DNA of 64,000 bases from the NCBI GenBank assembly GCA_963556495.2, contig OY747702.1, positions 50,076,286 to 50,140,285 of the forward strand. Reading direction: 5' to 3'. Below, one piece after another: positions 13,249 to 25,950 of this stretch. The DNA is from Valencia hispanica. Taxonomy: Eukaryota > Chordata > Actinopteri > Cyprinodontiformes > Valenciidae. Under the pieces are notes generated by a model, which was given only the letters and a program-made list of their open reading frames with translations, did no database searches and was not told where the DNA came from. Within the stretch, counting starts at the first letter, position 1, and every line of letters begins with the position of its first letter. The position numbers and the translations under genes were made by a program.

Positions 13249-14095
13249 AAGATGGAACAATCAAGGATTGAGCCCAGTGAATCAGGAAATGAAATAGTTT
13301 CTCTGCTGCAAAACTTTATGGAGACACAACACAAAAAGGAGGATTCCTTGATACAGATGCTTCAAGATTGGAAAAGAACTACTCAAACGGTAACACAGCA
13401 AAGTTTAAATCCAGCAGCAACGCAGAGTGCAGAAGATGAGAACTCTGTTCACAAGTAGACAAAGTCGAAGTAATCCGAAACAGTCCTAGACCTCATAATA
13501 ACAAAGAGGTTAGATCGTTTTTAGGAGTGGCAGGGTGGACGATTTGTGCCCCACTTTGCTACTATTGCAGCCCCACTCACATCCTTGATAGGAAAAGCCC
13601 ACAGGAACCCTGTAATGTGGTCAGATGACTGTGAAAAGGTGTCAAAACCCTTAAGGAGCTACTTTGTTCTTCTCCTGTCTTGAAAAGCCCAGATTTTCAT
13701 AAAAGGTTCCTTGTACAGGTGGATGCCTCAGTTGTTGGCTTAGGCGCGGTCTTGGCCCAAGGAGATCCAGGTAATGAATATCCACTATTATATCTTAGCC
13801 GTAAACTGCACTTATGTGAGACTAGATAATCCACTGTGGAGAAAGAGGGCCTGGCAATTAAGTGGGCTTTAGAGAGCCTAAAATATTGTCTGTTGGGACG
13901 AGAATTCGACCTGGAGACGGATCACAGAGCCCTTACCTGGATAAATTCCATGAAAGACCACAATAGTCGGCTTGCCTGATGGTACCTTTCATTAGAACCA
14001 TTCAGATTTAATATTCGTCATCGATCTACCAAAACCAATGTGGTAGCTGATTATTTGTCCAGGTTGCCATACATCGTCAACCTCAGGGAGGAGAG
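13249..14095 (+). pseudogene. Gypsy gag stub fused to RT end / RNase H
   Basis: From ATG 13249, about 69 codons (MEQSRIEPSES... to a TAG near 13456) look like the start of a gag. Immediately afterwards another frame gives VRSFLGVAG (the end of reverse transcriptase) and then RNase H pieces: VQVDASVVGLGAVL, LETDHRALTWI and NVVADYLSRLP. Several frameshifts and stops are needed, for example the TAA after CETR. A deletion of several kilobases has joined gag to RNase H. Confidence 0.7.
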
Positions 14096-14101
14096 GGATA
14101 A

Positions 14102-16060
14102 TGTGACGTAGTCCCGTCCCGTTTGTTAATAGTAATACATACAAATACATATACAAATACATAAACGTCTGTTACTCTTTGTAGTATGTGGCGCAGCCAA
14201 GGGTGCACACTTGTACACGTCCGTATTTATGTTAGGAACACATGCGCATTTACATTTAAACACATTCTTGATACTTACCTGTGTAGCGGAGTGGAGTTTG
14301 TCTCTGTCAATTAGAGTAAAAGTGGGCGTAACGCTTCCAGGGTGCTGTTGGGACACACACAGCCATTGGGTGGCGCTAACCCACATTCTAGCTCCAACAG
14401 GAGAAGAAGAGGATCAGATGTTTTATAAGGCTCCCCTCACCGGCCTACTTTCTCTCTTTTGCTTGGGCTTTTGGCCAGACAGTGCCAGGAGAGGCCCCAG
14501 TAAATCCTTCCTTCACTGGCGAGGGGAAAGGATGCGAGTTTCTGGGAGAAACTCACTCCAAGGACGACAAAGACTGCTGATCGATCAGGTGAATCGCCAA
14601 CCACAGATGAGACAAACCCCACTGTACTGCCCTGAGGCCTGCAGAAGCTTTCTGAATTACAGACGCTGCCGTGAGGAAGGGACTGCTAACAAGCTACTGC
14701 ATGCCGCAGTGCCGGGTCCATACAGAAGCGACAAAGCCTATGTTGGATGAATGCTGTGCTGGAGAGCTGGAGAAAAAGGTACTGTCAGTGAAGGAAGGTG
14801 GAGCTGATCGCTGTTTACCCAAGCTGGAAAGGACAACGTCCCAACTAAAGGCTGCTACTGGCGCCCCGACAGCCATAAGGCCTCCCACTGCTAAACAACC
14901 GCAGTTATTTTTAGCCTGCTGGCTAATGTTGTTTGAGCTTCCCCCCATCATCAACGGAGCAACCTGGAGAACTTTAACCGTTCAATAAGGTCTGTCTGAG
15001 CAGAGGCGAGATTAGTTTAGGATAAACAGATTAAAGGGTTGTTTGTTTTCACTGTGATTCGTTCCCTTGTGTAACATTTCATTTATTGTTTGGGTACAAA
15101 AAGGCTGTTCGGCCTGGCGGTTTAAACTGTGATTTTCGAGGTTTCCAATGGAAAGTTGTTTAATATCCTCCAACCTGAGTTACTCAATCCGACAGTCTTC
15201 CTTTGTTTGGTGTTTAGTAAATGAACCAGAGCGGCTTTAAGCAGCTCCACGTGAGTTAGCTGTAGGCTACATGCTCTAGCGAACCACATGGGCCCGCCTT
15301 TGACTGCTCGACTTCATGAACAATAAAGACTTCCATTAATGGTATTCAAAATAGAGATCAACTTTAAACCAGGTAGTTTAAACACTAATATTAATCTTTT
15401 AAGTCATTTTTGAAACCGCCTTCTTAGTAAGTCGAAATACTAAATTAGATCAACATAATTGGTGCCCCCATGTGAAGCCGTTAACAGAATTAATTTTCTA
15501 AAGATTATTGATTTCTAATTTGGCAAATGGTTTAATGAAACATTAGTTCTTCCAAAGGAATGTTTCCCTTCACTTTTGCTTTGCATTGTGAATTGGTGGT
15601 TTGAAAACAAACCAGAAGGTGCTGATTAGTCTTAAACTAATCACGATTAGTTTAAACTAATTTAGCTTAATTCCCAAAACTCTTCAATACAAGCCTTGGT
15701 CTTTAAGCAAACGAATTCATTCTAATTCTCATCGTTATCAATTTATTGGTTATTGTTTCTACTTCTTTGCATATTTATCATGTTTACTGTTTACTTTCGG
15801 TGTTAGTTAAATTATTATTATCATTTTCTTAGTGGTTTAGTTGTGTGTTACTAGCTTAGTGAGTTTGTTGATTAAAGCATTTTAACTGAAAGTTGAATTC
15901 TTTTTGTAATAAACTCTTGTATTTTGGAAAACCGTTGTTATTTCACTTACATGTGTAGTTACTTGCTGTTTAAAGAACGCCAAGAACTTATTCCTTCAGC
16001 AATTGTTTAATTATCTCAGCCTTATCAGGCAGGTTATCATAAACATAAACTGATTCCATG
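14102..16060 (+). mobile_element. LTR-like non-coding retroelement sequence
   Basis: It starts TGTGACG right after a polypurine tract, has TTTTATAAGG (a TATA-like box) near 14420, AATAAA near 15322 and 15910, and TGGTGCCCCC near 15460, which resembles a primer site. The last 90 bases share a block with the minus strand at 47668-47745. It is probably one or two overlapping LTRs of different elements. Exact ends and family are unresolved, and no coding region was recognised. Confidence 0.4.
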
Positions 16061-16378
16061 ACTACTTAAAAAAAATGAAATCCTGAATATGTGTTCTTTC
16101 TTTATTAGTTTTAAATACTTGATAGAATCATATTTTTATATTTCATTTTCTTTGAATGTATTTGTATTTGAAGTTTTTAGGTGAAATATTTCAAATTAGT
16201 TTGCAGAAATGACAAGTATTTTTAGTTCAATGCATTTAATTAATTTATCCAGGGAGTGAAGGCCTGCTGACAGTATAGAAAATGCACTTTCTTTTAATGT
16301 TTTTAAAGGGTGAAAATAAATGCTACATATGGCACTTTATTCAGTTTTTCATTTTGAACTACTGGTTCTATCACTTAA

Positions 16379-16853
16379 AGGGGCTATATGGAATTTTCTG
16401 AAATTTAAACTCGCGACTGACACCTTTGGCCAAAAAACGGAACTGCTCGCTCTTGCAGCGTGCGCTCGTACGCCGGTTGCTCTTAATCTTCAATCTTTTT
16501 CGGGGACTTGGCAGGGGTTTAACTTTTTTAGTCTTATGTGGAGTTACTGTATGTGTCAAAGTTGTCCTTGGTCTCTTCTGTGTATTCGCACAACCCACTG
16601 AACTGCTTGCGAGTGCTGGTGGCAGAGTGATCTGAAACATTTAACATGAACGCGCTTGACGTCACATCCGCAGACAGCGCGGGAAAATCCGACCAGACAG
16701 AGAATAGAAAAAATTGGATGCAGGCTTATAGGTGCACCCACTGTGAGCTGACAAGGTGTCAGTATGCTCATCAGGAGATGTTTGAGTCATAAATGGTCAA
16801 ATAAAAAGGCTATTGTTATGTTTATTTGGGGGAAAAAGTTGCATATAGTCTCT
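16379..16853. mobile_element. TTAA-flanked MITE, 475 bp
   Basis: It is flanked by TTAA on both sides (16375-16378 and 16854-16857). The left end reads AGGGGCTATATGGAATTTT. The right end, read inward on the minus strand, is AGAGACTATATGCAACTTTT. TTAA duplications are made by piggyBac and Kolobok transposases. No transposase is encoded, so this is a non-autonomous derivative, more likely Kolobok-like given the AG termini. Confidence 0.7.
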
Positions 16854-16857
16854 TTAA

Positions 16858-18361
16858 ACAATATTTGTGTCAATATTGTCCAACATTTTTTTTTTATGAG
16901 AAAATGTTTTTTGAAGAAGCACTGTTCCTTTATTTCATACAAAAAGGAATGCCAAGTTAATAAAATAGTTTTCATATAAGTAAAACCTTTGTCTCTTTCT
17001 TTGTTTCTTTCTCCTGTTCATACATCATTTTTAATTCATTGTAGACATAGAAAACATGGAAACACAAAAAGAAATGTACACTATATTTTCATCAACTAAA
17101 TCTCTATTGGTTTGTAGTCAACTATAACAATACGATATTTAGTCAACTAAAACTAAACTAAATAGAATCAACATGACTAAATCATGACTAAAACTAAACC
17201 ATTTAGTCAAAAGACTATGACTAAAACTAAATTAAATTTTGCTGTCAAACTTAACACTGATTGCCATGACATTCTTTTAGTCTTTATTCACTGTTTATTA
17301 TGACAGGTAAGGGGTTGTAGATTTCCCCCTTTAGATTCTGCCTCATTCTGCCTGATTATGTTCATCCTTAATCAACCCCCACTCATGAATGACACTGAAA
17401 GATGCTAAAACTCCTCCATCTGTGGCAGTAACTAATTCCCAACCTCTTTTTAAGCTACACGGACCATATGGTGGTTTGTCTTTATTCACAAATTAATTAG
17501 AAAACCCCTTTTTCTGATTTTCATTTCATATTTTCTCTTGCAGGAGATAAGCAAGTCTAATTTTTTTGGAAGGCAGCGCCTTTCCAGCAGTCACAACAGA
17601 TTATTATTCTTCAAGTGTATTTTTTTTGTCATCTAAAAAATGTTAAGTCCATTATATTTATTCACTTTTAAGCTTTATTTTGTTCCCCAAAGGAAACACC
17701 TGGCTTGTCAGCCAAAAAACACACCAGTTCCTTTCTTACTCTGAGAGCCTGCTGTTTGGTTCTGAGCAAGTAGTGCACAGAAGGCTTTCTTTAGGAGGTT
17801 TTCTTTGAAAACAACTCCCTGCTGTTGCTCAAAATGATGGGATGGGCTTTGGGGGTGATGATAGAGGTGAAATGTGTTTAAATGCTTTATGAGATCGCAA
17901 AGAGTAGCAGACATTATAAACAATTCATGTTTAAAGTTGCAGTACCTTTTACTTTTAACTTCTCTCAATGTAATTTCTATGACCAGCTATATATACAAAT
18001 AATTAACTATTTTTGTGAACAAATTTACCAAAGCCTTATGAAGTTGCAGTTATACATATGAAGAGCTTAGGGAATCACAGCTCTTTAACATGTACAGCCC
18101 TCTCTGTTTTATAGGCTGAATGCAATAGATGTAATTCAGATAACCATAAATAAAATGTACATTTTTAATAATGTGTTGAGAACCCTTTGGCGTTTGGATC
18201 TCACTGACATCAAAGAGTTTGTTTCGTCCTTTGTAATGGTCAGCCAGACCTGTTTGATCAGTTTTGGGTTAGGTGATTTACCCGGTCATTCCAGAATATT
18301 TCAGTTGCTTTACCTTAAAATTAAATGAATAAATCATGCTTTGTTTATGTGGCGTGTTTGT
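16858..18361. other. Intergenic DNA; CTAAA-rich patch
   Basis: No gene was seen. The segment 17095-17245 is rich in near-repeats of GACTAAAACTAAA and AGTCAACTAA, a decayed tandem or interspersed repeat. The rest is AT-rich and unassigned. Confidence 0.4.
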
Positions 18362-19050
18362 TTAATTTAATTTAATTTAATTCAGTTTAATTCAGTTTAT
18401 TTATATAGCGCCAATTCACAACAGATGTCATCTCAAGGCACTTAACAAGAAGTCATTTCAATACAATTATACAAACATTCCAATCAGTTAAAAAGTTTCC
18501 TATTTAAGGAATCCCAGCAGATTGCGTCAGTCATTGGCGTGAGGTTGGGCAGATTTCCAACCACAGCAATCCTTCAGCAATCCCTCATACTGAGCAAGCA
18601 TGTAGCGACAGTGGAGAGGAAAAACTCCCCTTTAACAGGAAGAAACCTCCAACAGAACCAGGCTCAGTAGGAGCGGCCATCTGCCACGACCGTCTGGGGG
18701 TTTGAGAAGACAGAGCAGAACACAGAAGGAACAGAAGATCTGATTTAAGAGAACTTTCTATGTTACAGAAAGTAAAAAGTTGATAACAGGACACAGTGGA
18801 TGTTCAGTTACTGAGAGGATCATCCCAGTCGATGACCCCCGTCCAACAGGGCATTGCAGCCAAGCAGGATACCAGACCAGGTGTATCTTCGATGGGGAGA
18901 AAAACACTGAGAGAAAACAAAGTTAACAGTCGAAATAACAGAATGTACTGTAATACAACTGGAGAGTCGTAGGAGAAAAGGAAGTAGCAGAGTGAAGAAA
19001 ATTGGTAAGTCTGTCCTCCAGCAGTCTAAGCCTATAGCAGCATAACTACA
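18362..19050 (-). mobile_element. L2-like LINE 3' end, family copy
   Basis: In reverse orientation this is the 3' untranslated end of the LINE family found at 33.9 and 46.4 kb. It begins with a (TTTAA)n/(TTCAG) tail and TTTATTTATATAGCGCCAAT and runs through CTCCAGCAGTCTAAGCC and CATAACTACAGAGATAGCTC. The LINE tail is the simple repeat at the left edge. No coding region remains. Confidence 0.8.
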
Positions 19051-19123
19051 GAGATAGCTCAGGTTTATTGTGTATTAACACTATCTAGCTCTGTCAAATC
19101 CATTTAAGCTTTAGCCTGTAAAT

Positions 19124-19380
19124 TGTCAGATGGTGTCTCTGGATGGAAGATGAACCCAGACGTGGTTTAAAGTTGCAAAGAGGAGATTTATTGCAGGACC
19201 ATGGCAAGAATGACAGGCAGGCAGGACACACACAGGAGGACATGGCAACATCAGTAATCCAACCCAGGGAGGAGGAGACGAGACAGGGTTAAGTACACAC
19301 AAGGTAAGAAGGATCAGGTGAGACAGACTGCGCACAGGTGCAGACAATACATAATCGGCAGAGCACAGGAGGTTCTGACA
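19124..19380 (-). mobile_element. Solo LTR, 257 bp, with 5-bp target duplication
   Basis: On the minus strand it begins TGTCAGAACC and ends CATCTGACA (TG...CA), with AATAAATCTCC in the middle as a poly(A) signal. The 5-base duplication TAAAT flanks it exactly (19119-19123 and 19381-19385). No internal retroviral region is present, so it arose by LTR-LTR recombination. The family cannot be named from the LTR alone. Confidence 0.85.
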
Positions 19381-19664
19381 TAAATGGCATAGTCATTTTT
19401 GTCTATGCAGTCACACTTCAGCTGTTTAGATCCAGCTTTTGAAGATGTTTGAATATAGCCTAAACTTTAGGTTCCTGTGAATTGTTTTATCTTTTCCATA
19501 CATTAATCTTTCCAACGTTTATAACATGACTTTGTAAGTATTGCTTAAATAGTTTCAAAGTGATCTTCTTTTGAGCCATTTTGAATTGAAAAGGATTCTT
19601 AATAAATAAATTGTCAATGGTCATTTTGGTAAAAAAGGGTTAAATTTAGTCCAACGATTTAATT

Positions 19665-19800
19665 CAATTCAGTTTATTTATATAGTGCCGATTCACAACA
19701 GATATCATCACAAGGAACATTACAAGAACGAAATTTCAATACAAACATTCCATTCAGTTTAAAGTTTTAGTTGTTTTCTATGTCAGGAATACCATCATAT
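19665..19800 (-). mobile_element. L2-like LINE 3' tail fragment
   Basis: It starts with AATTCAATTCAGTTTATTT and continues as a diverged copy of the same 3' UTR as at 18.4 kb (ATAGTGCCGATTCACAACAG), then fades near 19800. It is more diverged than the 33.9-kb copy, so it is probably older. Confidence 0.7.
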
Positions 19801-21181
19801 TGCATTGAGTCATTAACAAATTTACAGTTTGACAATTTTTATAAAAGGTTGAATTTAGCTTAGACTTAGCAAAAGTAAGCATGTCCACAACATACATACA
19901 TTCATACATATATATATATACATACATACATACATACGCATCTCTGCTCCAACACACCCAAATTCCTTCATCTGCATTCAATTATTCAGCCCTGCAGAGG
20001 TCTGGTTATGAGCCATTTATTCGATACAGTTGTTGGAGAAGGGATGCATCTAAAAGATGCAGGACAGTTGCTCTCCAGGACTCGACTTTAACATCCCCTG
20101 TGACTGCCTGTATTTTCATTATAGGATCATGCACTTAACAATGAATGACCTCCAGCTGGTAGATGTTATTTATTGGAGTCGCATAACCCCATTTCAATAC
20201 AGTAAACTAGGACTGGGCTAGATTAGATTATAAACCTCTCAAAATCCTGACCTGTAACTATTTCTGCCAACGTATTTCTGATGAGTCATAAAATATGCTT
20301 TTTCCCCTAATATGCCCTTTAAAAGCTGAGTGTCTGCACAACAGTCACATTGTTTATATCCATTTTAGAATTATGTGGCAGCCCAAAAATGATATCAAAA
20401 TTAAACTATGTAAACTGCTAAAGTAGCCCCCTTTTTTCTGTGTCTCACTGAGTGTCTCAGTTGTTATGTCGTCTTATTTTCTACATAAATAAATGGAAAC
20501 TGAAGTCATTTCCGATGACAGATCTCAACCAGTTCTGGCCCACAATGCACTGCCATATTTGCCTAGCCCACTGGGGAGACTAAAACATTCAAGGTCTTGG
20601 GTCTCAGTGGAGGAAGCCATTATTTTCTTGTTTAGTGGTAAAGCCTGATATAATTCCTCTGTGCTCTGGGCTTCCATTGACTTCCAACTGTTTCACTATT
20701 TTCACTTGGCAACATTTTCCTTGACAATCACAAACCCTGCTGCAGCAAACATTCAGAGCCGCAGCACAGGTGGATCTACCACTGAACTGATTCCCAGTTC
20801 AATTAACTTCTGCACAGAATTAAGCTCACAATGGCTACCAGTTAAAATACGATAAAACTCTTTGTAAAATGTCCTCTCTGAAATGGGATAGAGCAAAAGT
20901 ATTTATATTCCTGAAACTCGAATTACATTTGCAAACTTCCATGTATTTTATTTGTATATCATATATTAACGCAAAGAAGCACATAATTATTAAGAGAAAC
21001 AAGTTGTTTACATTTTATCTAGATGGTATATCATCAGAAGTCATCGATTTAGTAAACTAAATCAAATTTAATTATATAATAATAATCCTGGCTTTGAAAC
21101 AATTATTTTTTAGTGTTATTCGATCCTTCTTTTACATAAGAAATATGACACAAAAGCAATGCTAACAAGACAAGGTCAACC
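19801..21181. other. Intergenic DNA, no gene recognised
   Basis: There is a short ATAC/TATA tract at about 19895-19938. Otherwise only short open frames without domains. Confidence 0.4.
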
Positions 21182-21189
21182 CCCTAAAC

Positions 21190-21549
21190 CACATGTGTCA
21201 AACTCAAGGCCCACGGGCCAAATCTAGCCCGCCAAAACTAATTATGCAGTCTAGACACTAGAGGGCCACACAAATAGAACCTTCAAGATAAGTTGTGTGC
21301 TTAAATGCTACTTTATCAACCAAATCAAATCTGTTTTAATTTGCATAGTGCCAAATTACATCATTGTGAAATTATGTTTAATATTATGTAATTTAAAGAA
21401 GTACTCATCAAATACTGAGACTGCTATTTATTTATATTCTAACAGTTTTTTTAATGGATAGTTCTACCAATAGATTCAGCATCACCCGCCCATTTTTAAG
21501 ACTTTCAAGATCTGGATTTTGTCCAAAACGAAAATGATTGATACCCCTG
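21190..21549. mobile_element. hAT (Charlie-like) MITE, 360 bp, 8-bp duplication
   Basis: CCCTAAAC occurs immediately on both sides (21182-21189 and 21550-21557), the 8-bp duplication typical of hAT insertion. The left end CACATGTGTCAAACTCAAGG and the right end (minus strand CAGGGGTATCAATCATTTTC) are degenerate inverted repeats of the common form CAGGGGTGTCAAACTCA. There is no transposase, so it is non-autonomous. Confidence 0.8.
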
Positions 21550-21714
21550 CCCTAAACTGATAGGTAGGGGGAGGAAAGCATAAATCAGAGAAGCACCTGC
21601 GAGTCAAATAGTAACTCTGGAGATGCTGTGGAAATCCGCAGCTCAGGTGGGACAGTCTGTTATTCAGGCAAATATTAGATGCACATTCAACAAACCCGGC
21701 TTATTAGAAGAGTT

Positions 21715-22100
21715 TTTGTTGAAAGAAAGGCATTAGACATCTGTTGTTTGCAGCTTGCCAATGGCCATGTATGAGGCAAATGTAGGGAACACAACAAACA
21801 TGTGGAGGGAGGTCCAAAACTGAACATTCTGGCCTACATAGAAAATACTGATAAAAAAACAAAAAGCTAACACTTCACATTACCCCAAAGACATCATCCC
21901 CACTGTGAAACATGGTGATGGCAGAATCATGCTGTGGGGATGCCTTTTGTCAGAGGTGGCTTTCTATCTACCAGTAGGACAAAGAGTTCAAACATACAGC
22001 CACAATGAGATGCAGGTCTGTCAGATAGAATTTAAATTATATGTGGAAAAGAGGTGTACCGCTCTATGCCAATCACAAAATTCAAATGCAGTAGCCACAC
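21715..22100 (+). pseudogene. Degenerate Tc1/mariner transposase remnant
   Basis: One frame gives [21 protein letters not shown] followed by MLWGCL, matching the conserved Tc1 block (IPTVKHGGGSIMLWGCF in many fish copies). The upstream sequence is also Tc1-like (AACAAACATGTGGAGGGAGG). There are stops upstream, and no downstream catalytic residues are legible. It is an old dead copy without recognisable ends. Confidence 0.65.
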
Positions 22101-22244
22101 TTCAACCCTAAGAGGGCAGAACTAAGACATTTTAGACCAAAAAGTGTAGAATTAAACAAGTTTACATGAAAATTCAAGAAAATCCCCAGAAACTGAAAGA
22201 TTGCATTGGTAAAGACCTATTTATACAATTTATAGGTAAATAAA

Positions 22245-22390
22245 GTTGTTTTTGGGTGTAGTTACTCTTTAAAGAGAAGTTGTCTATGATTACTTGGCAT
22301 AATGCGTACATTTAATGTCCACGGCATGTGGATTTAAACCTTCAAGATAAGATTGGATGTCTGGTCTTCTAATACAGAAGTGGTGCCCCG
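22245..22390 (+). mobile_element. LTR-tail fragment with TGGTGCCCCG motif
   Basis: The block 22255-22320 (CTTTAAAGAGAAGTTGTCTA ... TTAATGTCCACGG) is about 80% identical by eye to the minus strand at 47755-47815. It is followed at 22381 by TGGTGCCCCG, which resembles a primer-binding site. I infer the 3' end of an LTR plus its primer site, truncated on both sides. Confidence 0.4.
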
Positions 22391-22604
22391 AATATTAATA
22401 GATTAAACTTGAACCTCATCAATAATTATATTAATATTAAATTATTGATAATAATTATTGATGGTTATGTAAACCAGACAACAGACTGCTCACTCTGTGT
22501 CACAACACATAAAAGCAACAATACAGCATTAAACACACAAAAATATTACACATTCAATATTCATTCGTTCAATATTACTCCTAGGGAGCTCTAAACAGAT
22601 GTTT

Positions 22605-23095
22605 TTTTCACCTTGATTTAAAACAGGTCAATGTTTCAGCAGCTTTGAAGTCATCTGGAAGTTTGCTCCAGATAAGGTGAGCACAGAAGCTGAAAGCTGC
22701 TTCTCCATGTTTGGTCCTATATCTAGCGATGCTGGGTATACTGGAATTAGAAGACCTGAGTGGTCTGAGGGGTTGGTACAATGGCAACAAGTCTTCAACA
22801 TACTTTGGTGCTAAGCCATTCAATAATTTCTAAACTAATAAAAGTATTAAAGTATTTTGAAGTCAATTTTACGAGCTACAGGGAGCCAGTGTAAGGACTT
22901 TAGAACTGGAATGATGCGCTCTACTTATCTGGACTCGAGCACCAGCGTTCTGGATCAGCTCCAGCTGTCTGATTGACTTTTGAGGCAGACCTGTGAGGAC
23001 ACCATAACAGTAATCAATCCGAGTAAAGATGAATGCATGGATTAGTTTTTTGAGGTCCTGTTGCGACATTAGTCTATTAATCCTAGAAACAATTT
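22605..23095 (-). pseudogene. LINE reverse-transcriptase C-terminus (L2/Rex-like)
   Basis: Minus-strand frames give SQQDLKKLIHAFIFTRIDYC, GVLTGLPQKSIRQLELIQNA and then NGLAPKYVEDLLPLYQP, RTKHGEAAFSFCAHLIWSKL and KAAETLTCFKSR. That is the usual order of a LINE RT C-terminus, but split by frameshifts, and the LHWLPV segment is decayed. It differs in sequence from the copies at 3 and 47 kb, so it is a second LINE family. Confidence 0.75.
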
Positions 23096-23099
23096 GCCT

Positions 23100-25881
23100 T
23101 GTCTTGTTACTGATACTTGTTACTGATACTGAAAATATAATTTGTAAGTTCTAATAAAAATATCCTGTATATTCCAAATAGTAACATACAAGTTCCTGAG
23201 CTAACACAACCGCAAAGACATAGGAAGTCACCCCATAAAAAAGACTGTCCTTGAACGTAATCTGCAACTCCTGAAAGAGAACTAAATTTCACAAAGTAAC
23301 CTCTAATGTCCACAAAGCAACTCATGGCGTCAAGGTTTTTTATGTTAAAAACCTGTTAAACCCGAGGTCCCCCAATTGGTGGACCCAGGGAATTACGTTT
23401 TTTAACAGGCTTGAGACAACACATCACCTGACAGAAAAAAACAGTAATAATGCACATCAAATTAAACAGCAGACCACGCGCTACAAGGCTATCTAAACTA
23501 TTTTTACCAACCACAAAGACAACTCAGATGCCACGTAAATAAGGATTTGCAAACAAACTCGTAACATCATAGTTTTGTCAACCCAGCCGCCACATTTCTG
23601 GCTCTACCACAGCAATCCTTTGTGCTAAATACACAATCAACCCCTCAAATGAAAGCAGAGAATCTGCTGATTCCACAGATGCATCTGCCTAGACGCTACA
23701 CCAAAGCACTGCGGAGATATAAGCCAAAGAAATTGCTTTTCAGAATCACAGTGGGAAAATGTGCCTTACCTTTGCTGTTTTGCCATGTAAAGATGATTTC
23801 TTTGGAAAATAAACGCTATTTTCTGATACTTCCATTTCTTATGCACCATTCAAAACTTTCCGGGCATTTCTATTACAATTTTTGGTTCCTAGAGAGTGTT
23901 TTTAGTCTACTCGCCGAGAAGCCTGGCATTTCCCAGAGGCTCTGTTCTCAGCTCCCTGGTTGGCTTATTGTGTTGTCAATCTTGTTTGGCAAGTTTTGGC
24001 GTAATTCTATTGGCTTCTAAGAATCCGACAAGGTATCGCTCATGCAAATTGACCAATCCACTGTGAGGGTAGGTCTTTCCGTAAAATAAAACTACCAGCC
24101 GGCAAGACAGGCGCATTATGCAAGAGGGCGCACGACGCACCATACAAAAATATACACATAAACATTATTGCACTATGATCTGATTTTTTTTTAAATGCCC
24201 AGAAGTGTTTATTTTAGTTCTACTGAACACTATGTGACATTTAAATGAAAAAATACAACTTTTACATGACCAAAATAGAAATGGGACAATTTTTGCCAAA
24301 CGTTGCCAAACTGGACACATCACCTGACTTGCCTGTACTAAAACCTCTCTAGTTTTGTCCTGCTTCTTATAATCAGTATCACATTTTGCAGAGATAATGT
24401 CCACATGTTGTATTTACATTTTATTGAGTAACCACTGCCATTCAAGCAATATCCATAGAGTTTTTCAGAGTTTGTTTTTTTAGGCGGAGCAAATAAAAAA
24501 CACATTTTTGCTGTGTTCCATCTTCAGTTTCTCCTAACCAGTAACAGATAACATGCATAATGATACATCTATCAATTCTACTCAGAGTTACCTTTACAAT
24601 GACACCACTATGGTTCAAATACTCCTTTTGGTTGTTGAAATATACTAATTAAGCATTTTTCGAGAAACAGGCTTCAAAATAGGCCTAGGTTATAACTGCA
24701 GACAAGACTTTTTATTTTAAAATGAAGATATATTTCCAAATTCAAATTTCTGTGGCTAATTAAAAGTTAAGTTAAAGCTAAATTCTATTTCGTTTATTAA
24801 CTTTAAAAAAGTTCTTTAAAAGAAAAAAATCCTAAGGTTTTGGACATTTTTGCCTGAATGAGTTCAGTTTTTAAATGAACTCTCAGGGATGGTTAACTCT
24901 TATCTGTGTAATAGAACTGACATTGTTAACTCATCCCTCTGAACACACACACACACACACACACTATCACATAGAGTGCTTGTTGTAAGTGGATAACGAG
25001 GACGACACCTGAGGTGCTGAAATAATTGAAGCTGTTTGATGTCACATCAAATACCCTTCACACACATACACACAGTTTGACATGCACTGCAACAAACTCT
25101 CAATATAACCTTTCCCTGTAATTATAATGAACATTAAAACACACACAAACCAGCAGGACCACATTGCCCTCGTTGGATACGAATGATCTGCTGTGCTTTC
25201 CAGGGACATCCAGCAGACACAGATGTAATAAGGCTTGCCAGGAGTGCGCAACAATATGTGCCTATATTTTCATGAAATTAGAGAGTTTACAAGAAGAGCG
25301 GTAGGCCTCTGTTTCAACTTACATCTTTGAACTGAGTAGCTGTGACACAAGAGCACATAATTGCTACAACTGTCTGGAGTCTAATTTAAATCTCAAATGA
25401 CTCATAAATTACAGCATATTTGAATCTAAAATTTTAATTGTTAAAAAAGCTGAAAACAAGATTGAAGAGTGATCCAGCTAATTTTCAGTTAACATTAAAG
25501 CCAGTATTATTTGCTGTCTCTACAATGTCTGCTGTTTTGCTTCTATTTTGTTTACTGATCAACATTCCCCCCCCCCCCCAATGCTCTCTAAATTTCCCTT
25601 CCCATTTCCTAACCAAGCTCTGTTCTGACCGCATTAAATTGTGATTTAAGGCTTTTGCTTCATTATCTTGAAGGGAGGTAGCTGATATATTCCTGATTGG
25701 CACCAATAGGGCATAATTGATGACATCATGAATAAAGTGAGGAAGTGTTATGGCTAGTGGCTACGTCATCTCTAATCATGAAAAATACATTTCAGTGTGG
25801 GCTAGCGGCAGTATTTGCACTAAATCGTTAGCCAAGATAACATTACCTGTTGCTGTTACGATGGAGTGGTGCCACATAAAA
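23100..25881. other. Intergenic DNA, no gene recognised
   Basis: No domain was recognised, including in a 132-codon frame at 23622-24020. AACCTGTTAAA (23350) and TTTAACAGG (about 23400) form a small imperfect stem, perhaps a transposon end. There are short (CA)n at 24948-24963 and poly(C) at 25567-25580 tracts. Confidence 0.4.
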
Positions 25882-25950
25882 TAAAAACGGTGGCCGGGAA
25901 GTGCCGGGAAGTGCAAAACAAAATTACAATAACCTGAAACACTTTTACAT

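Noticed and set aside
14211..14750. 179-codon frame
   Set aside because: Falls inside the LTR-like stretch across its TATA and probable leader, with no homology recognised.
18180..18310. Possible second Tc1 remnant (TTGGGTTAGGTGATTTACCC...CATTCCAGAA)
   Set aside because: Resembles a Tc1 segment only loosely; no transposase motif could be read.
23622..24020. 132-codon plus-strand frame
   Set aside because: No domain; an octamer-like ATGCAAAT at about 24041 is too common to support a promoter.
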